Shown here: positions 1 to 6,124 of the stretch, one piece after another
Layout of the letters: each line of letters starts with the position of its first letter
Position numbering within the stretch: the stretch's first letter is position 1
Assembly (NCBI GenBank): GCA_964631325.1
Contig: CAZVWJ010000069.1
Coordinates: 1-10,585 of the forward strand
Direction: 5' to 3'
Source: CAZVWJ01 sp964631325
Lineage (GTDB): Bacteria; T1Sed10-126
DNA length: 10,585 bases
Notes under the pieces: generated by a model
Database searches by the model: none
What the model was told of the DNA's origin: nothing
What the model saw: the letters and a program-made list of their open reading frames with translations, nothing else
Made by a program: the position numbers and the translations under genes

Positions 1-131
1 TGTCCTGTTTCTGGATTTATACAGCTCTGTATTGGGCCGCAGGAGGCGGACCAGGGGCTGTATACCTCGGAGACGACACGACCGGGGAGTCCCCGGCGGC
101 GTATTCAATGTACGGCTTTTGGTCAGAATAA
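1..131 (+). CDS. Possible 3' end of a gene cut by the window edge
   Basis: An open frame runs in from the left edge and stops at TAA 129-131, giving 42 codons. The piece is rich in Gly, Ala and aromatic residues and ends in GFWSE. I prefer this frame because about 43% of its codons begin with G, as expected of bacterial coding sequence. The choice is not secure: the other two + frames are also open here, ending at TGA 157-159 and TGA 200-202, because this GC-rich stretch has few stops. No family is recognised. Confidence 0.33.
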   Translation, partial: SCFWIYTALYWAAGGGPGAVYLGDDTTGESPAAYSMYGFWSE

Positions 132-268
132 CATTGACCTTATCTATAACCGTAGTTGAGACAGCCTCAATGGCTAATTGCGAGAATGATAGAAACAGGT
201 GATATCTTGCAGGCTCACCATAGAATCGCTCAATTTAGGTCAGACTTAGAGTCACAGCCCCACTAAAT

Positions 269-297
269 TTGACTTTTATCCCAAAAAATCTTATGTT
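269..297 (+). promoter_or_regulatory. Sigma-70-type promoter for the Gln/Ala-rich gene
   Basis: TTGACT (269-274) and TATGTT (292-297) are separated by exactly 17 bp, matching the housekeeping consensus at five and four of six positions. Transcription would start near 304, leaving a leader of about 50 nt that ends in a strong ribosome site. It is the best + strand promoter candidate I found in the window. Confidence 0.6.
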
Positions 298-340
298 GTA
301 CTGATATGGATAAGTTAACAGGGATGAATTGATAACTTCC

Positions 341-348
341 AGAGGAGG
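341..348 (+). promoter_or_regulatory. Strong ribosome binding site
   Basis: AGAGGAGG (341-348) lies 8 nt before the ATG at 357. It is close to the full anti-Shine-Dalgarno complement and fixes the start of the 80-residue protein. Together with the promoter it suggests substantial expression. Confidence 0.75.
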
Positions 349-356
349 GAGTTTCG

Positions 357-599
357 ATGGCACGTGGTATAAGTCCCGCAACTCAACAGATGGCGGTTGA
401 TGCCCAGACGGCCCGCCCCCAGCAGGGTGAGCAGGCCCAACAAGCTTCGCAAGAAGCCCAGCAGGCTCAGCAGGCTGAAGAGGCTGCGGCCCAGAACCAG
501 GAGAATGTGCAGGCTGAAGGTGAAGCGCAGCAGGGTGGTGGCCGCGAGGCAGCGCTTGGTACTATGGGTCTTGGTGTTAATATAAGCCGCCAGGCTTAA
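357..599 (+). CDS. Small Gln/Ala-rich low-complexity protein
   Basis: This 80-residue protein has no family I can name. It contains about 19 Gln, 18 Ala and 8 Glu and no Lys, Cys, His, Phe, Trp or Tyr. Residues 20-58 are a run of QAQQA/EAQQA-type segments likely to be helical or disordered. They are flanked by a short N-terminal segment (MARGISPATQQM) and a Gly-rich tail ending LGTMGLGVNISRQA. There is no signal peptide or membrane segment. It has its own near-consensus promoter and a strong ribosome site and is followed by about 270 bp without genes, so it is probably monocistronic. The tail faintly recalls the small YjfB-type putative motility proteins, which end in a LG..-I-D/N-I pattern, but the similarity is too weak to name it. 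Strong translation signals and an uninterrupted frame argue for a real gene. Its internal CAG/GCT codon repeats could be prone to slippage. Confidence 0.75.
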   Translation: MARGISPATQQMAVDAQTARPQQGEQAQQASQEAQQAQQAEEAAAQNQENVQAEGEAQQGGGREAALGTMGLGVNISRQA

Positions 600-871
600 T
601 CCCCTTTCAGTTTAATTTTTCAATCCATAAAAAGGGGTTTTGTGTGTACCAAAACGTCTTTTCAAATCAAGTGATAATACCAAGTTACTATTATAGCGGA
701 ATAAGTCTTTTCTCTCCTGATTCCTGCCTGGTTGAAGATATCTTTCGCTCAAGTGAGAATAAGCTATCAAAACTGAGTTTCTATTTAACCAAAAATTTAT
801 TATGATTGTAGGATTTCAATTATCTTCAGTAGTTTTTGTTCATCCCGATATTCTAAATGAGGTGTTTGGTA
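600..871. other. Intergenic region, 272 bp
   Basis: AT-rich stretch with no supported gene. It begins with the weak terminator listed separately. A possible promoter for the downstream operon is TTGAAG (732-737), 17 bp, GAGAAT (755-760); a second candidate -10 is TATGAT (801-806) without a good -35. Neither is strong. A ribosome site GAGGTG (859-864) closes the region. Confidence 0.45.
601..641 (+). terminator. Weak intrinsic terminator candidate
   Basis: CCCCTTT (601-607) is complementary to AAAGGGG (631-637) and is followed by TTTT then GTGTG. It begins right after the stop codon of the Gln/Ala-rich gene, which suits a terminator. The 23 nt loop and short stem make it weak. Confidence 0.35.
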
Positions 872-1075
872 ATGGAAGAAGAATCTTCAATTAAGAAACT
901 GGTTGAATTTGAGGATGAAATGGGTGATTACACTGCGGTCTGGGAGGATGTTGAGGAAGACGTTATTATCGTTCAATATAATTTTATTCACCTGACGCTG
1001 GAGCCGGATGAGTTTTCCGGTTTTGCTTCGGCTCTTGAGCAGGCCCGCCGGGAGCTGGCTGATAAGCAAGAATGA
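872..1075 (+). CDS. Small acidic hypothetical protein
   Basis: This 67-residue acidic protein begins MEEESSIKKLVEFEDEMG. I chose ATG 872 over the in-frame ATG at 857 because GAGGTG (859-864) lies 7 nt upstream of 872 and inside the longer version. The layout suggests an acidic N-terminus, two or three beta strands (TAVWEDV, DVIIVQYNFIHLTLE) and a C-terminal helix (EFSGFASALEQARRELADK). No family is recognised, and there are no Cys residues or membrane segments. Its stop overlaps the start of the next gene as ATGA (1072-1075), the classic sign of translational coupling, so it is probably made together with that membrane protein. A small regulator or partner of it is an inference only. Confidence 0.7.
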   Translation: MEEESSIKKLVEFEDEMGDYTAVWEDVEEDVIIVQYNFIHLTLEPDEFSGFASALEQARRELADKQE

Positions 1076-2295
1076 AAGTTGAGCGAATTGGGCGGTTGTT
1101 TTTTGCCGGTGGACTGGTCCTGCTGACTGCTTTTCACCTGCTGGTGATTTTTTTCCGGGAGTTTGGGCTTTTCTTTTATCCGCTTGTCTGGTGGAGTTTC
1201 ATTTTAACCGTTGAGGGTTACAACAGCCAGCGCGGCCGCGGCTTATTTTTACCCCGGAAGTTTCGTTTTTTTCTTTATGCCGGAGGTATTTCCGCCTTCC
1301 TGTGGTTTGTTTTTGAAGCGTTTAATTTATACTTGGGAAACTGGTATTACGTGCTTGCCCTGGAGGGGAAAATAGGACGCTGGTTTGGGGCGGTCTTGTG
1401 TTACGCTACTGTTCTTCCCGGGCTCTGGGGGGTGCAGAGACTCTCCCACGACTATCTGCCGGCCGGCCTGGATTCGCGGGTGGCGTGGAGAATCCCCCGG
1501 TGGTTGCCCCCGCTGTTTTTTCTATTGGGGCTAATCGGAGTTCTTGGGCCTCTGCTGGCCCCCACCTATCTTTATCCGTTTGTCTGGGGAGGCTTGTTAT
1601 TCTGGGTGGAGTTTGTTGAATATCGTTCCGGTGGTCCCACCTTTCTGACTCAGCTTTCCGAGGGGAACTATCGACCTCTTATCGCCTGGCTGATTGCCGG
1701 TGGGGTCTGTGGTTTTCTCTGGGAATTCTGGAATTCCTTTGCCCTGATGGGCTGGATTTATACCGTCCCGTTGTTTGATCAATTGCGGTTGTTTGAGATG
1801 CCGCTTTTAGGTTATCTTGGCTTTCCTCCCTTTGCCGTTATGTTCTGGCGGCTTTACCGGTTCATCACTCGTTATTACCGGAAGTGGGCTTTTCCTTCCC
1901 GGCTTTTTTTCTGGTTGGTCTTTGTCCTGTTTTGTGGCCTTGTGTTAGTGGGGATGGACTATTACACTATTGCTTCTACCACGCTTGACTTAAGTGATTA
2001 CAGGGGCTGGACAGCGAGTGAACGAAAGTTAATTGAGCGCCAGGGATTTGACAAGCCCGCTGATATTCTTCGGGCTGTGGATAAGCATTCCCCAATGCGT
2101 GAAAAAGCACAATTACTACGTTACGGCGGTTTGGGGACCGAGGTTGCTAACTGCCTGGATTCGGTGGGAATACATTCAATTTCGGAACTTCGTTCAGCTC
2201 CGGTTGAACCGTTGGCCCAAACCCTCCGGGAATGTCTGGGGAGCCGGCAGGCTTTCTGGCGCCGCCGGATTAAGGACTGGAAACATCGTGGTTGA
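1072..2295 (+). CDS. Multi-pass membrane protein with internal duplication and C-terminal helical domain
   Basis: 407 residues with about nine hydrophobic segments (near 8-28, 33-49, 66-87, 103-121, 145-167, 168-182, 202-226, 243-263, 278-298). The membrane part is an internal duplication. Residues 36-95 (YPLVWWS..., a GRGLFL stretch, then AGGISAFLWFVFEAFN) align with 168-232 (YPFVWGG..., a GGPTFL stretch, then AGGVCGFLWEFWNSFA). Both copies share AGG-[IV]-x-x-FLW-x-[FW]-x-x-[FW]. Residues 301-407 are soluble and probably cytosolic by the positive-inside rule. They hold two similar helix-hairpin-helix-like stretches (about 310-338 and 350-380, the second containing SVGIHSISELRSA), followed by an Arg/Lys-rich end. 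No function is known to me. The start overlaps the upstream stop (ATGA), and the end overlaps the DedA gene by 8 nt, so the three are likely one operon. Confidence 0.85.
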   Translation: MKVERIGRLFFAGGLVLLTAFHLLVIFFREFGLFFYPLVWWSFILTVEGYNSQRGRGLFLPRKFRFFLYAGGISAFLWFVFEAFNLYLGNWYYVLALEGKIGRWFGAVLCYATVLPGLWGVQRLSHDYLPAGLDSRVAWRIPRWLPPLFFLLGLIGVLGPLLAPTYLYPFVWGGLLFWVEFVEYRSGGPTFLTQLSEGNYRPLIAWLIAGGVCGFLWEFWNSFALMGWIYTVPLFDQLRLFEMPLLGYLGFPPFAVMFWRLYRFITRYYRKWAFPSRLFFWLVFVLFCGLVLVGMDYYTIASTTLDLSDYRGWTASERKLIERQGFDKPADILRAVDKHSPMREKAQLLRYGGLGTEVANCLDSVGIHSISELRSAPVEPLAQTLRECLGSRQAFWRRRIKDWKHRG

Positions 2296-2899
2296 TTATT
2301 TAGATTTAATTTTGCCCCTGGTGATTGAATATAAATATTTGGCCGTTTTTCTGGCCCTTACGGTGGCCGGTTGTGGAGTTCCCATTCCCGAGGAGTTGAC
2401 CATTGTTGTCAGCGGATATTTGGCCGCGATTGGCCAGATGGATTTCTGGATGACCCTGTTTATCTGCTACCTGGGGGTTCTGTCCGGTGATCTCGTCACA
2501 TATTTTACCGGTAAATACGCCGGCCGGTGGTTCCTTGGTTCCCGCTTAATGCGCTGGTTGGTCAGTCGCAAAAAGCTGGCCCAGGCCCAGTTCTATTACC
2601 GCCGCTATGGTCCCCGGGCTCTGCTTGTCGCCCGCCAGGCACCGGGATTGCGGTATCCCACCTTTTTCACCGCCGGAATGCTTAATATGCGACTGATGGA
2701 TTTTATTCTCTACGATTCTGTGGCCGGGCTTATCAGTATGCCGCTGGCCTATTTAATCAGCTATTATTTTGGTCCCCGAATCACCGAAACTATTTCCCTG
2801 GTTACCCAGATTGGAAATATAACTACAATTTCTGTCTTAACTCTGCTTGTCCTCGGAGGAGCAGGCTATTACTTTTATTATAAATACTACAAAAATTAA
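2288..2899 (+). CDS. DedA-family membrane protein
   Basis: DedA proteins are proton-dependent inner-membrane proteins; members have been linked to membrane homeostasis, drug tolerance and recycling of lipid carriers such as undecaprenyl phosphate. The family signatures are present: PIPEE (32-36), GD at 67-68 within SGDLVTYFTGKYAG, and RQAPGLR with Arg116 and Arg122 six apart, then AGMLNM. These correspond to the essential Glu, Asp and paired Arg described in E. coli YqjA. I chose GTG 2288 as the start: it gives 203 residues, the usual family length, with AAGGA (2272-2276) 11 nt upstream. The frame stays open back to 2033, but that part only shadows the preceding gene. The start overlaps the preceding stop by 8 nt. 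Substrate is unknown. Confidence 0.9.
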   Translation: MVDYLDLILPLVIEYKYLAVFLALTVAGCGVPIPEELTIVVSGYLAAIGQMDFWMTLFICYLGVLSGDLVTYFTGKYAGRWFLGSRLMRWLVSRKKLAQAQFYYRRYGPRALLVARQAPGLRYPTFFTAGMLNMRLMDFILYDSVAGLISMPLAYLISYYFGPRITETISLVTQIGNITTISVLTLLVLGGAGYYFYYKYYKN

Positions 2900-2941
2900 C
2901 CGATTGTTATCGATTATAGTTTTTACGGGAGATAAGTTAAC

Positions 2942-2948
2942 GGGAGGT
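2942..2948 (+). promoter_or_regulatory. Ribosome binding site of dtd
   Basis: GGGAGGT (2942-2948) is 7 nt before ATG 2956 and decides the dtd start. The 56 bp gap after the DedA gene has no convincing promoter or terminator, so co-transcription is likely. Confidence 0.7.
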
Positions 2949-2955
2949 TTTTGAA

Positions 2956-3405
2956 ATGCGTGCGGTGGTTCAGCGGGTTCACAGTGCAAGTTGTTCCGTC
3001 ACGGGGGAGACTGTCGGTGAAATTGAGCAGGGGCTGTTAATTTTTCTTGGTGTCGGTGAAAATGACGGGGAAGAGGCGGTTGAATACCTGGCTGATAAAA
3101 TTAGCGGCCTTCGTGTTTTTGAGGATCAGTCCGGTAAAATGAACCATGACATTCAGGCTGTCGAGGGCGGCTTGCTGGTGATTCCGCAATTTACTTTATA
3201 CGGTGATGTGCGCCGGGGGCTACGCCCCAGTTTTGAGGGGGCGGCTCCCCCGGGAAAGGCCCGCAAATTATACAAGCAATTCCTTGCTTACCTGGAGGAT
3301 AAACATCCTGCCGTGGAAGCCGGGAAATTTGGCGCTATGATGGATATCCAGGCGGATAATGACGGGCCGGTAACTATTCTCCTGGACAGCGATGGCGCCT
3401 TTTGA
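2956..3405 (+). CDS. dtd: D-aminoacyl-tRNA deacylase (DTD)
   Basis: DTD hydrolyses D-amino acids and glycine mischarged onto tRNA, a cytosolic homodimeric proofreading enzyme. The 149-residue length is typical. The opening MRAVVQRVHSASCSV matches the family. The two active-site motifs are present: PQFTLYGD at 77-84, and NDGPVT at 135-140, which holds the Gly-cisPro pair that reads chirality. RRGLRPSFEGAAPP follows the first motif as in other DTDs. The first motif is usually SQFTL; here Ser is replaced by Pro77. The gene follows DedA by 56 bp and overlaps the next gene by 14 nt. Identification is secure. Confidence 0.96.
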   Translation: MRAVVQRVHSASCSVTGETVGEIEQGLLIFLGVGENDGEEAVEYLADKISGLRVFEDQSGKMNHDIQAVEGGLLVIPQFTLYGDVRRGLRPSFEGAAPPGKARKLYKQFLAYLEDKHPAVEAGKFGAMMDIQADNDGPVTILLDSDGAF

Positions 3406-3877
3406 GCCGGGGGCTAATTGTTATTGCCTCTGTCTTGATCACCGGGTAGCGGAGACACTGGAAGTTGGAGCTTTAGGGGACCTGAACTGGCCGGGGGGTT
3501 GGACTTATTACGTTGGTCGGGCCAGCCGGGGCTGGAGCTCTCGGCTCAAGCGTTTCACGACTGAACATGTTAATTTCTGGCATATTGATTATTTGGTCAG
3601 CGCTCCTCACAGCCGCCTGGCGGCTGTGTTGCCCGTGAACTGGGCGGCAAAACGGGAGTGTGAATTGGCCCGAAAGTTTGAAAATATATCCTTTCTTTCT
3701 TCGCTCCCGGAGTCCTTTGGTGCATCCGACTGTGAACAGAACTGTTCGGCTCACGCCTGGGTCGGAGAACTGGCTCCCGAAGAATTATTTAATCGACTGG
3801 TTTCTGACGGAGTGGCGGCTACAGGCTGGCTTGAGTTTAGGCCGACAAAATGTGAATGGAAACTGTTTCCGGTTTAA
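3392..3877 (+). CDS. DUF123-type GIY-YIG nuclease-fold protein
   Basis: A 161-residue protein matching the DUF123 branch of the GIY-YIG superfamily, found in archaea (often beside or fused to endonuclease III) and scattered bacteria. In order: GANCYCLCL (7-15) and YYVGRA (39-44), the equivalents of the GIY and YIG strands; Arg51 in SRLKRF, the likely catalytic Arg position; FWHIDYL (62-68); ECELA (89-93); and SFGASDCEQNCSAH (108-121) with its conserved Cys/His. Biochemical function is not established for the family; nuclease activity is inferred from the fold. ATG 3392 is the only good start that keeps the first motif, although its ribosome site (CCTGGA) is weak. The 14 nt overlap with dtd suggests translational coupling. 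It converges on the flippase-like gene with a 6 bp gap. Confidence 0.85.
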   Translation: MAPFEPGANCYCLCLDHRVAETLEVGALGDLNWPGGWTYYVGRASRGWSSRLKRFTTEHVNFWHIDYLVSAPHSRLAAVLPVNWAAKRECELARKFENISFLSSLPESFGASDCEQNCSAHAWVGELAPEELFNRLVSDGVAATGWLEFRPTKCEWKLFPV

Positions 3878-3883
3878 CCTTTT

Positions 3884-4858
3884 TCACCTTACTTTACGCC
3901 AACTCAACAGGAGAACAAATAAGCCCAGCCCGACCCCAAACCAGAAAGTGGTCAACCGGATAAGCAGGGTGGATGTAACCGCCTGTGAGCTTGATATGCC
4001 GTAAAAAACAAGCATTGCGGTCATCACCCCTTCAAAGCTTCCTACCGACCCGGGCAACATACTGAGCGCTCCTAAAATTGAAGCCGTGGCAAAGATGAAG
4101 ACTCCGGTCCAGGGAGCGGCCAGGGAACTCAGTTTGTAAACAAGATAGGAGAGACAGAGACCCTCCAAACCCCAGCTTATTAAAGCCAGAATTGTGCCCA
4201 GGAGTAGATTTCTAAAGTTTAAAAGAGCCGAGGTTGTCCGGTAGAACCGGTGGATTCTCTCCCGCCACTTTTTTATTAGTCCCAGTCGCTCCAGCGGGCT
4301 GAGAAAGAGAAAATCAACCCATTTTTCTTTTTGAATAATCGCCAAAAGAAGCAGTTGGAATACAAATAATCCGCTCACTGCCCAGGCCCCGTGAGGATAA
4401 GTTAGAAAAGCAGTCGCTGAGAGCCCGGCCATTGCCAGCAGGTCGGTAAATCTTTCGCAGAAGAGGATCGCCAGGGTGGGTGTGGCTGCAACGTTATATT
4501 CTTTTTTCAACAGATAAGATTTTATTGCTTCTCCGGCTTTGCCAGGGGTGAAGGAGAGGGCAAAAGAAGAAAAAAATATTCGAAAGTTTGCTCCGAGAGG
4601 AATATTGTAATCGAGTCGGCGCAGGTAGATTTCCCAGCGCAAAAACCGGAGCAGGTAAGCGAGGCTAACGACAAGTATTATAACCAGGAAAGTCGAGTAA
4701 TGGAGGGCAGACAGCGAAGCCCAGACGTTTTTGGCACCGCTCCAGAAGATTAGTCCCCCATAAACCGAAACGGTAAAAATAATTAACAGGAGAAAGCTGG
4801 AAAGTTTCCAGTTTTCCCCCGCCTCTCCGAAACCTTTCAGGAAAGACACCGAATCCAT
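3884..4858 (-). CDS. UPF0104 / LPG-synthase-TM family flippase-like membrane protein
   Basis: A 324-residue integral membrane protein with about seven to eight hydrophobic segments, related to the N-terminal flippase half of MprF (lysyl-phosphatidylglycerol synthase, TM part). Family marks are RFLRWEIYLRRL (71-82), TPGKAGEAIKSYLL (104-117), CERFTDLLA (134-142) and MLPGSVGSFEG (267-277). There is no C-terminal aminoacyl-transferase domain, so it is not a full MprF. Members are thought to move lipids or glycolipids across the membrane. The substrate here is unknown. Its first 22 nt overlap the 3' end of the upstream SDR gene and no clear Shine-Dalgarno precedes ATG 4858, so translation probably depends on coupling to the SDR gene. 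HpnL of hopanoid clusters belongs to the same broad family, but no hopanoid cyclase is visible. Confidence 0.88.
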   Translation of the reverse strand: MDSVSFLKGFGEAGENWKLSSFLLLIIFTVSVYGGLIFWSGAKNVWASLSALHYSTFLVIILVVSLAYLLRFLRWEIYLRRLDYNIPLGANFRIFFSSFALSFTPGKAGEAIKSYLLKKEYNVAATPTLAILFCERFTDLLAMAGLSATAFLTYPHGAWAVSGLFVFQLLLLAIIQKEKWVDFLFLSPLERLGLIKKWRERIHRFYRTTSALLNFRNLLLGTILALISWGLEGLCLSYLVYKLSSLAAPWTGVFIFATASILGALSMLPGSVGSFEGVMTAMLVFYGISSSQAVTSTLLIRLTTFWFGVGLGLFVLLLSWRKVR

Positions 4859-5877
4859 TTCAGGATTTTCTGGTCCCAGGGCACCCGGTGAGTTTTCCCG
4901 GATTTTCCCTGTAGTTTTTCGTAATTTTCAAGATACCACCGGTAGTTCTCAAGAATTGTTTCAGCGTTTGATTTATCCGGTTCCCAGCCCAGTTGATCCC
5001 GGATCTTTTCAACAGCGACGGAGGATTCCTTGTCCATTGTTGCATACTGCCATTTTACAATTGGAGAGAGGTTTAATTTCTCCAGCCCGGCCAGGATTAG
5101 CTGGATTGGTTTAGCCGGCAGATGGACCAGGTGAGAACCGTTGTCCGCCAGCTCAAAGACCGGCTGCATGTCTTCGTTAATAGTTCCGAATTCAGTGGCT
5201 CCGACGTTGAAAATATCATCGGCATCAGGATGGGTGCAGGCGAGCCAGATAGCTTCACAGAGATCTTTGACGTTGAGGAGCTGGTAGTGGTTGGTGCCGT
5301 CCCCGAGAATGTAAATTCTCTTTCCGCGGCGAATCCAGTCAAACAGGACTTCCATAATCCCCAGCCGTTCCTCGCCGATAAAAGTCTTGGGCCGGAGGAT
5401 CGAGACAAAAAAATCATCCGTATATTTTAAACATTCCTGTTCGGCCCTGTATTTAGCCCGGCCGTAAGGACCGACCGGGTCCGGTGGGTGGTCCTCGGGA
5501 ATCGGGTGCACTTCCGGAATTCCATAGACGGCGGTGGTGGAGATGTAGATGAATCTTTTGATTCCGTTTTGCCGGGCCGCTTCCAGGGTCCGGCAGGCTC
5601 CCTCGTAGTCAGTTTTGCGGATGACTTTTCGGGATTGAATTGGAAGGGCGGCGGCCGCGTGAATGACGATATCAACGTTCTGGCAGGCCTGCTGCATTAA
5701 CTCTCCGTCAGCAACATCACCCTGGATAAATTCTACGTCTGCTTCGGTAAAACGGTCGTCTTCAAAAGGATAGAGATCAACGACCCGCACAGATTGGCCT
5801 TCCTCCACCAGCTTCCGGACCAGGTGTTTGCCTAAGAAACCCGCTCCCCCGGTAACCAGGATGTTTTTATTTTCCAT
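4837..5877 (-). CDS. NAD-dependent epimerase/dehydratase (extended SDR)
   Basis: A 346-residue extended short-chain dehydrogenase/reductase of the sugar-nucleotide epimerase type, soluble. The Rossmann nucleotide motif TGGAGFLG is at 9-16. Asp34 ends the second strand (VVDLY), which favours NAD over NADP. The catalytic set is Ser113/Thr114-115 in YISTTAVYG with Tyr138 and Lys142 (YGRAK). LRPKTFIG (161-168) and HYQLLNVKDL (197-206) match the substrate-side conserved regions. The last 25 residues (from about 322) are basic and extend beyond the usual end. They overlap the flippase-like gene by 22 nt, implying an operon. GGGAG (rc of 5889-5893) lies 11 nt before ATG 5877. The substrate (a UDP- or other nucleotide sugar, or possibly a sterol/terpenoid-type alcohol) cannot be read; pairing with a flippase hints at glycolipid work. 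Confidence 0.9.
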   Translation of the reverse strand: MENKNILVTGGAGFLGKHLVRKLVEEGQSVRVVDLYPFEDDRFTEADVEFIQGDVADGELMQQACQNVDIVIHAAAALPIQSRKVIRKTDYEGACRTLEAARQNGIKRFIYISTTAVYGIPEVHPIPEDHPPDPVGPYGRAKYRAEQECLKYTDDFFVSILRPKTFIGEERLGIMEVLFDWIRRGKRIYILGDGTNHYQLLNVKDLCEAIWLACTHPDADDIFNVGATEFGTINEDMQPVFELADNGSHLVHLPAKPIQLILAGLEKLNLSPIVKWQYATMDKESSVAVEKIRDQLGWEPDKSNAETILENYRWYLENYEKLQGKSGKTHRVPWDQKILKWIRCLS

Positions 5878-6117
5878 TCAAATTAAAGCTCCCTGCATTT
5901 CCCACATAATACGGTTATGTGTTCAGGGTTTTGTGTTCTGTGTTATAACCTATACTGCTTAGCGTAAGGCAGCAGGTGGTTGAAGCAACCTCAAACCACA
6001 ATTTTTGGTTTTCCCTTCGTCACGGAAATTACGTGTTCAGTGCCAGATGATCGATGTTTACTCAATCCCTCAATCCCTCAATCACTTAATTCCCCAATCA
6101 CTCAATTCCTCAATTAC
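5878..6117. other. Repeat-bearing intergenic region between SDR and DHH genes
   Basis: No gene is supported. The region holds three things. First, degenerate TGTGTTC-type microrepeats occur at 5917-5947, with another GTGTTCAG at 6033-6040. Second, two small adjacent hairpins are visible: GGTTG/CAACC (5978-5982 with 5986-5990) and AAACCA/TGGTTT (5993-5998 with 6006-6011). Third, the octamer array listed separately occupies the end next to the DHH gene. No good promoter for the SDR gene was found, although one must be near if the SDR pair is not read through from the DHH gene. Confidence 0.6.
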
Positions 6118-6124
6118 TCAATCA
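6061..6124. repeat. Tandem array of eight degenerate octamers (CTCAATCC type)
   Basis: Eight consecutive 8 bp units in register: CTCAATCC, CTCAATCC, CTCAATCA, CTTAATTC, CCCAATCA, CTCAATTC, CTCAATTA, CTCAATCA. The first two are identical and the rest differ by one to three bases. The DHH gene stop codon (6118-6120 on the - strand) falls in the last unit, so the array forms the 3' untranslated region of that gene and has reached its coding end. It is not a CRISPR array: units are contiguous, with no spacers. Confidence 0.85.

Larger units (their letters stand above)
132..356. other. Intergenic region upstream of the Gln/Ala-rich gene
   Basis: No gene is supported here beyond the promoter and ribosome site listed separately. 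Two weak hairpins are visible: TTGAG/CTCAA (156-160 with 166-170) and GGTGA/TCACC (198-202 with 215-219). Neither is followed by a T run, so neither is called a terminator. The leader from the predicted transcription start (about 304) to the ATG is roughly 50 nt, too short for a typical riboswitch. Confidence 0.5.

Noticed and set aside
397..585. An Arg-rich 62-codon open frame inside the Gln/Ala-rich gene.
   Set aside because: It is a frame shadow of the CAG/GCT-rich coding sequence, without a ribosome site of its own.
857..871. Upstream ATG at 857 for the small acidic protein.
   Set aside because: The ribosome site GAGGTG (859-864) lies inside it and is correctly spaced for ATG 872.
2033..2287. 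The DedA reading frame is open upstream to ATG 2033, giving a 288-residue version.
   Set aside because: The extra N-terminus lies entirely within the preceding membrane protein gene, has no family similarity, and would exceed normal DedA length. GTG 2288 gives 203 residues with a ribosome site upstream.
309..2941. The 11-mer GATAAGTTAAC occurs upstream of two genes (309-319 and 2931-2941), each before a GGGA.
   Set aside because: The two copies sit at different distances from their ribosome sites (22 nt and 0 nt) and the word is AT-rich, so a shared regulatory site is not supported.
3858..3884. A possible bidirectional terminator between the convergent genes (GGAAA/TTTCC at 3858-3870, then TTTTT).
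   Set aside because: The stem is only 5 bp and the T run is separated from it by about 10 nt, so it is not convincing.
6061..6124. Repeated short units considered as a CRISPR array.
   Set aside because: Units are 8 bp, contiguous and without spacers, and no cas genes are near.
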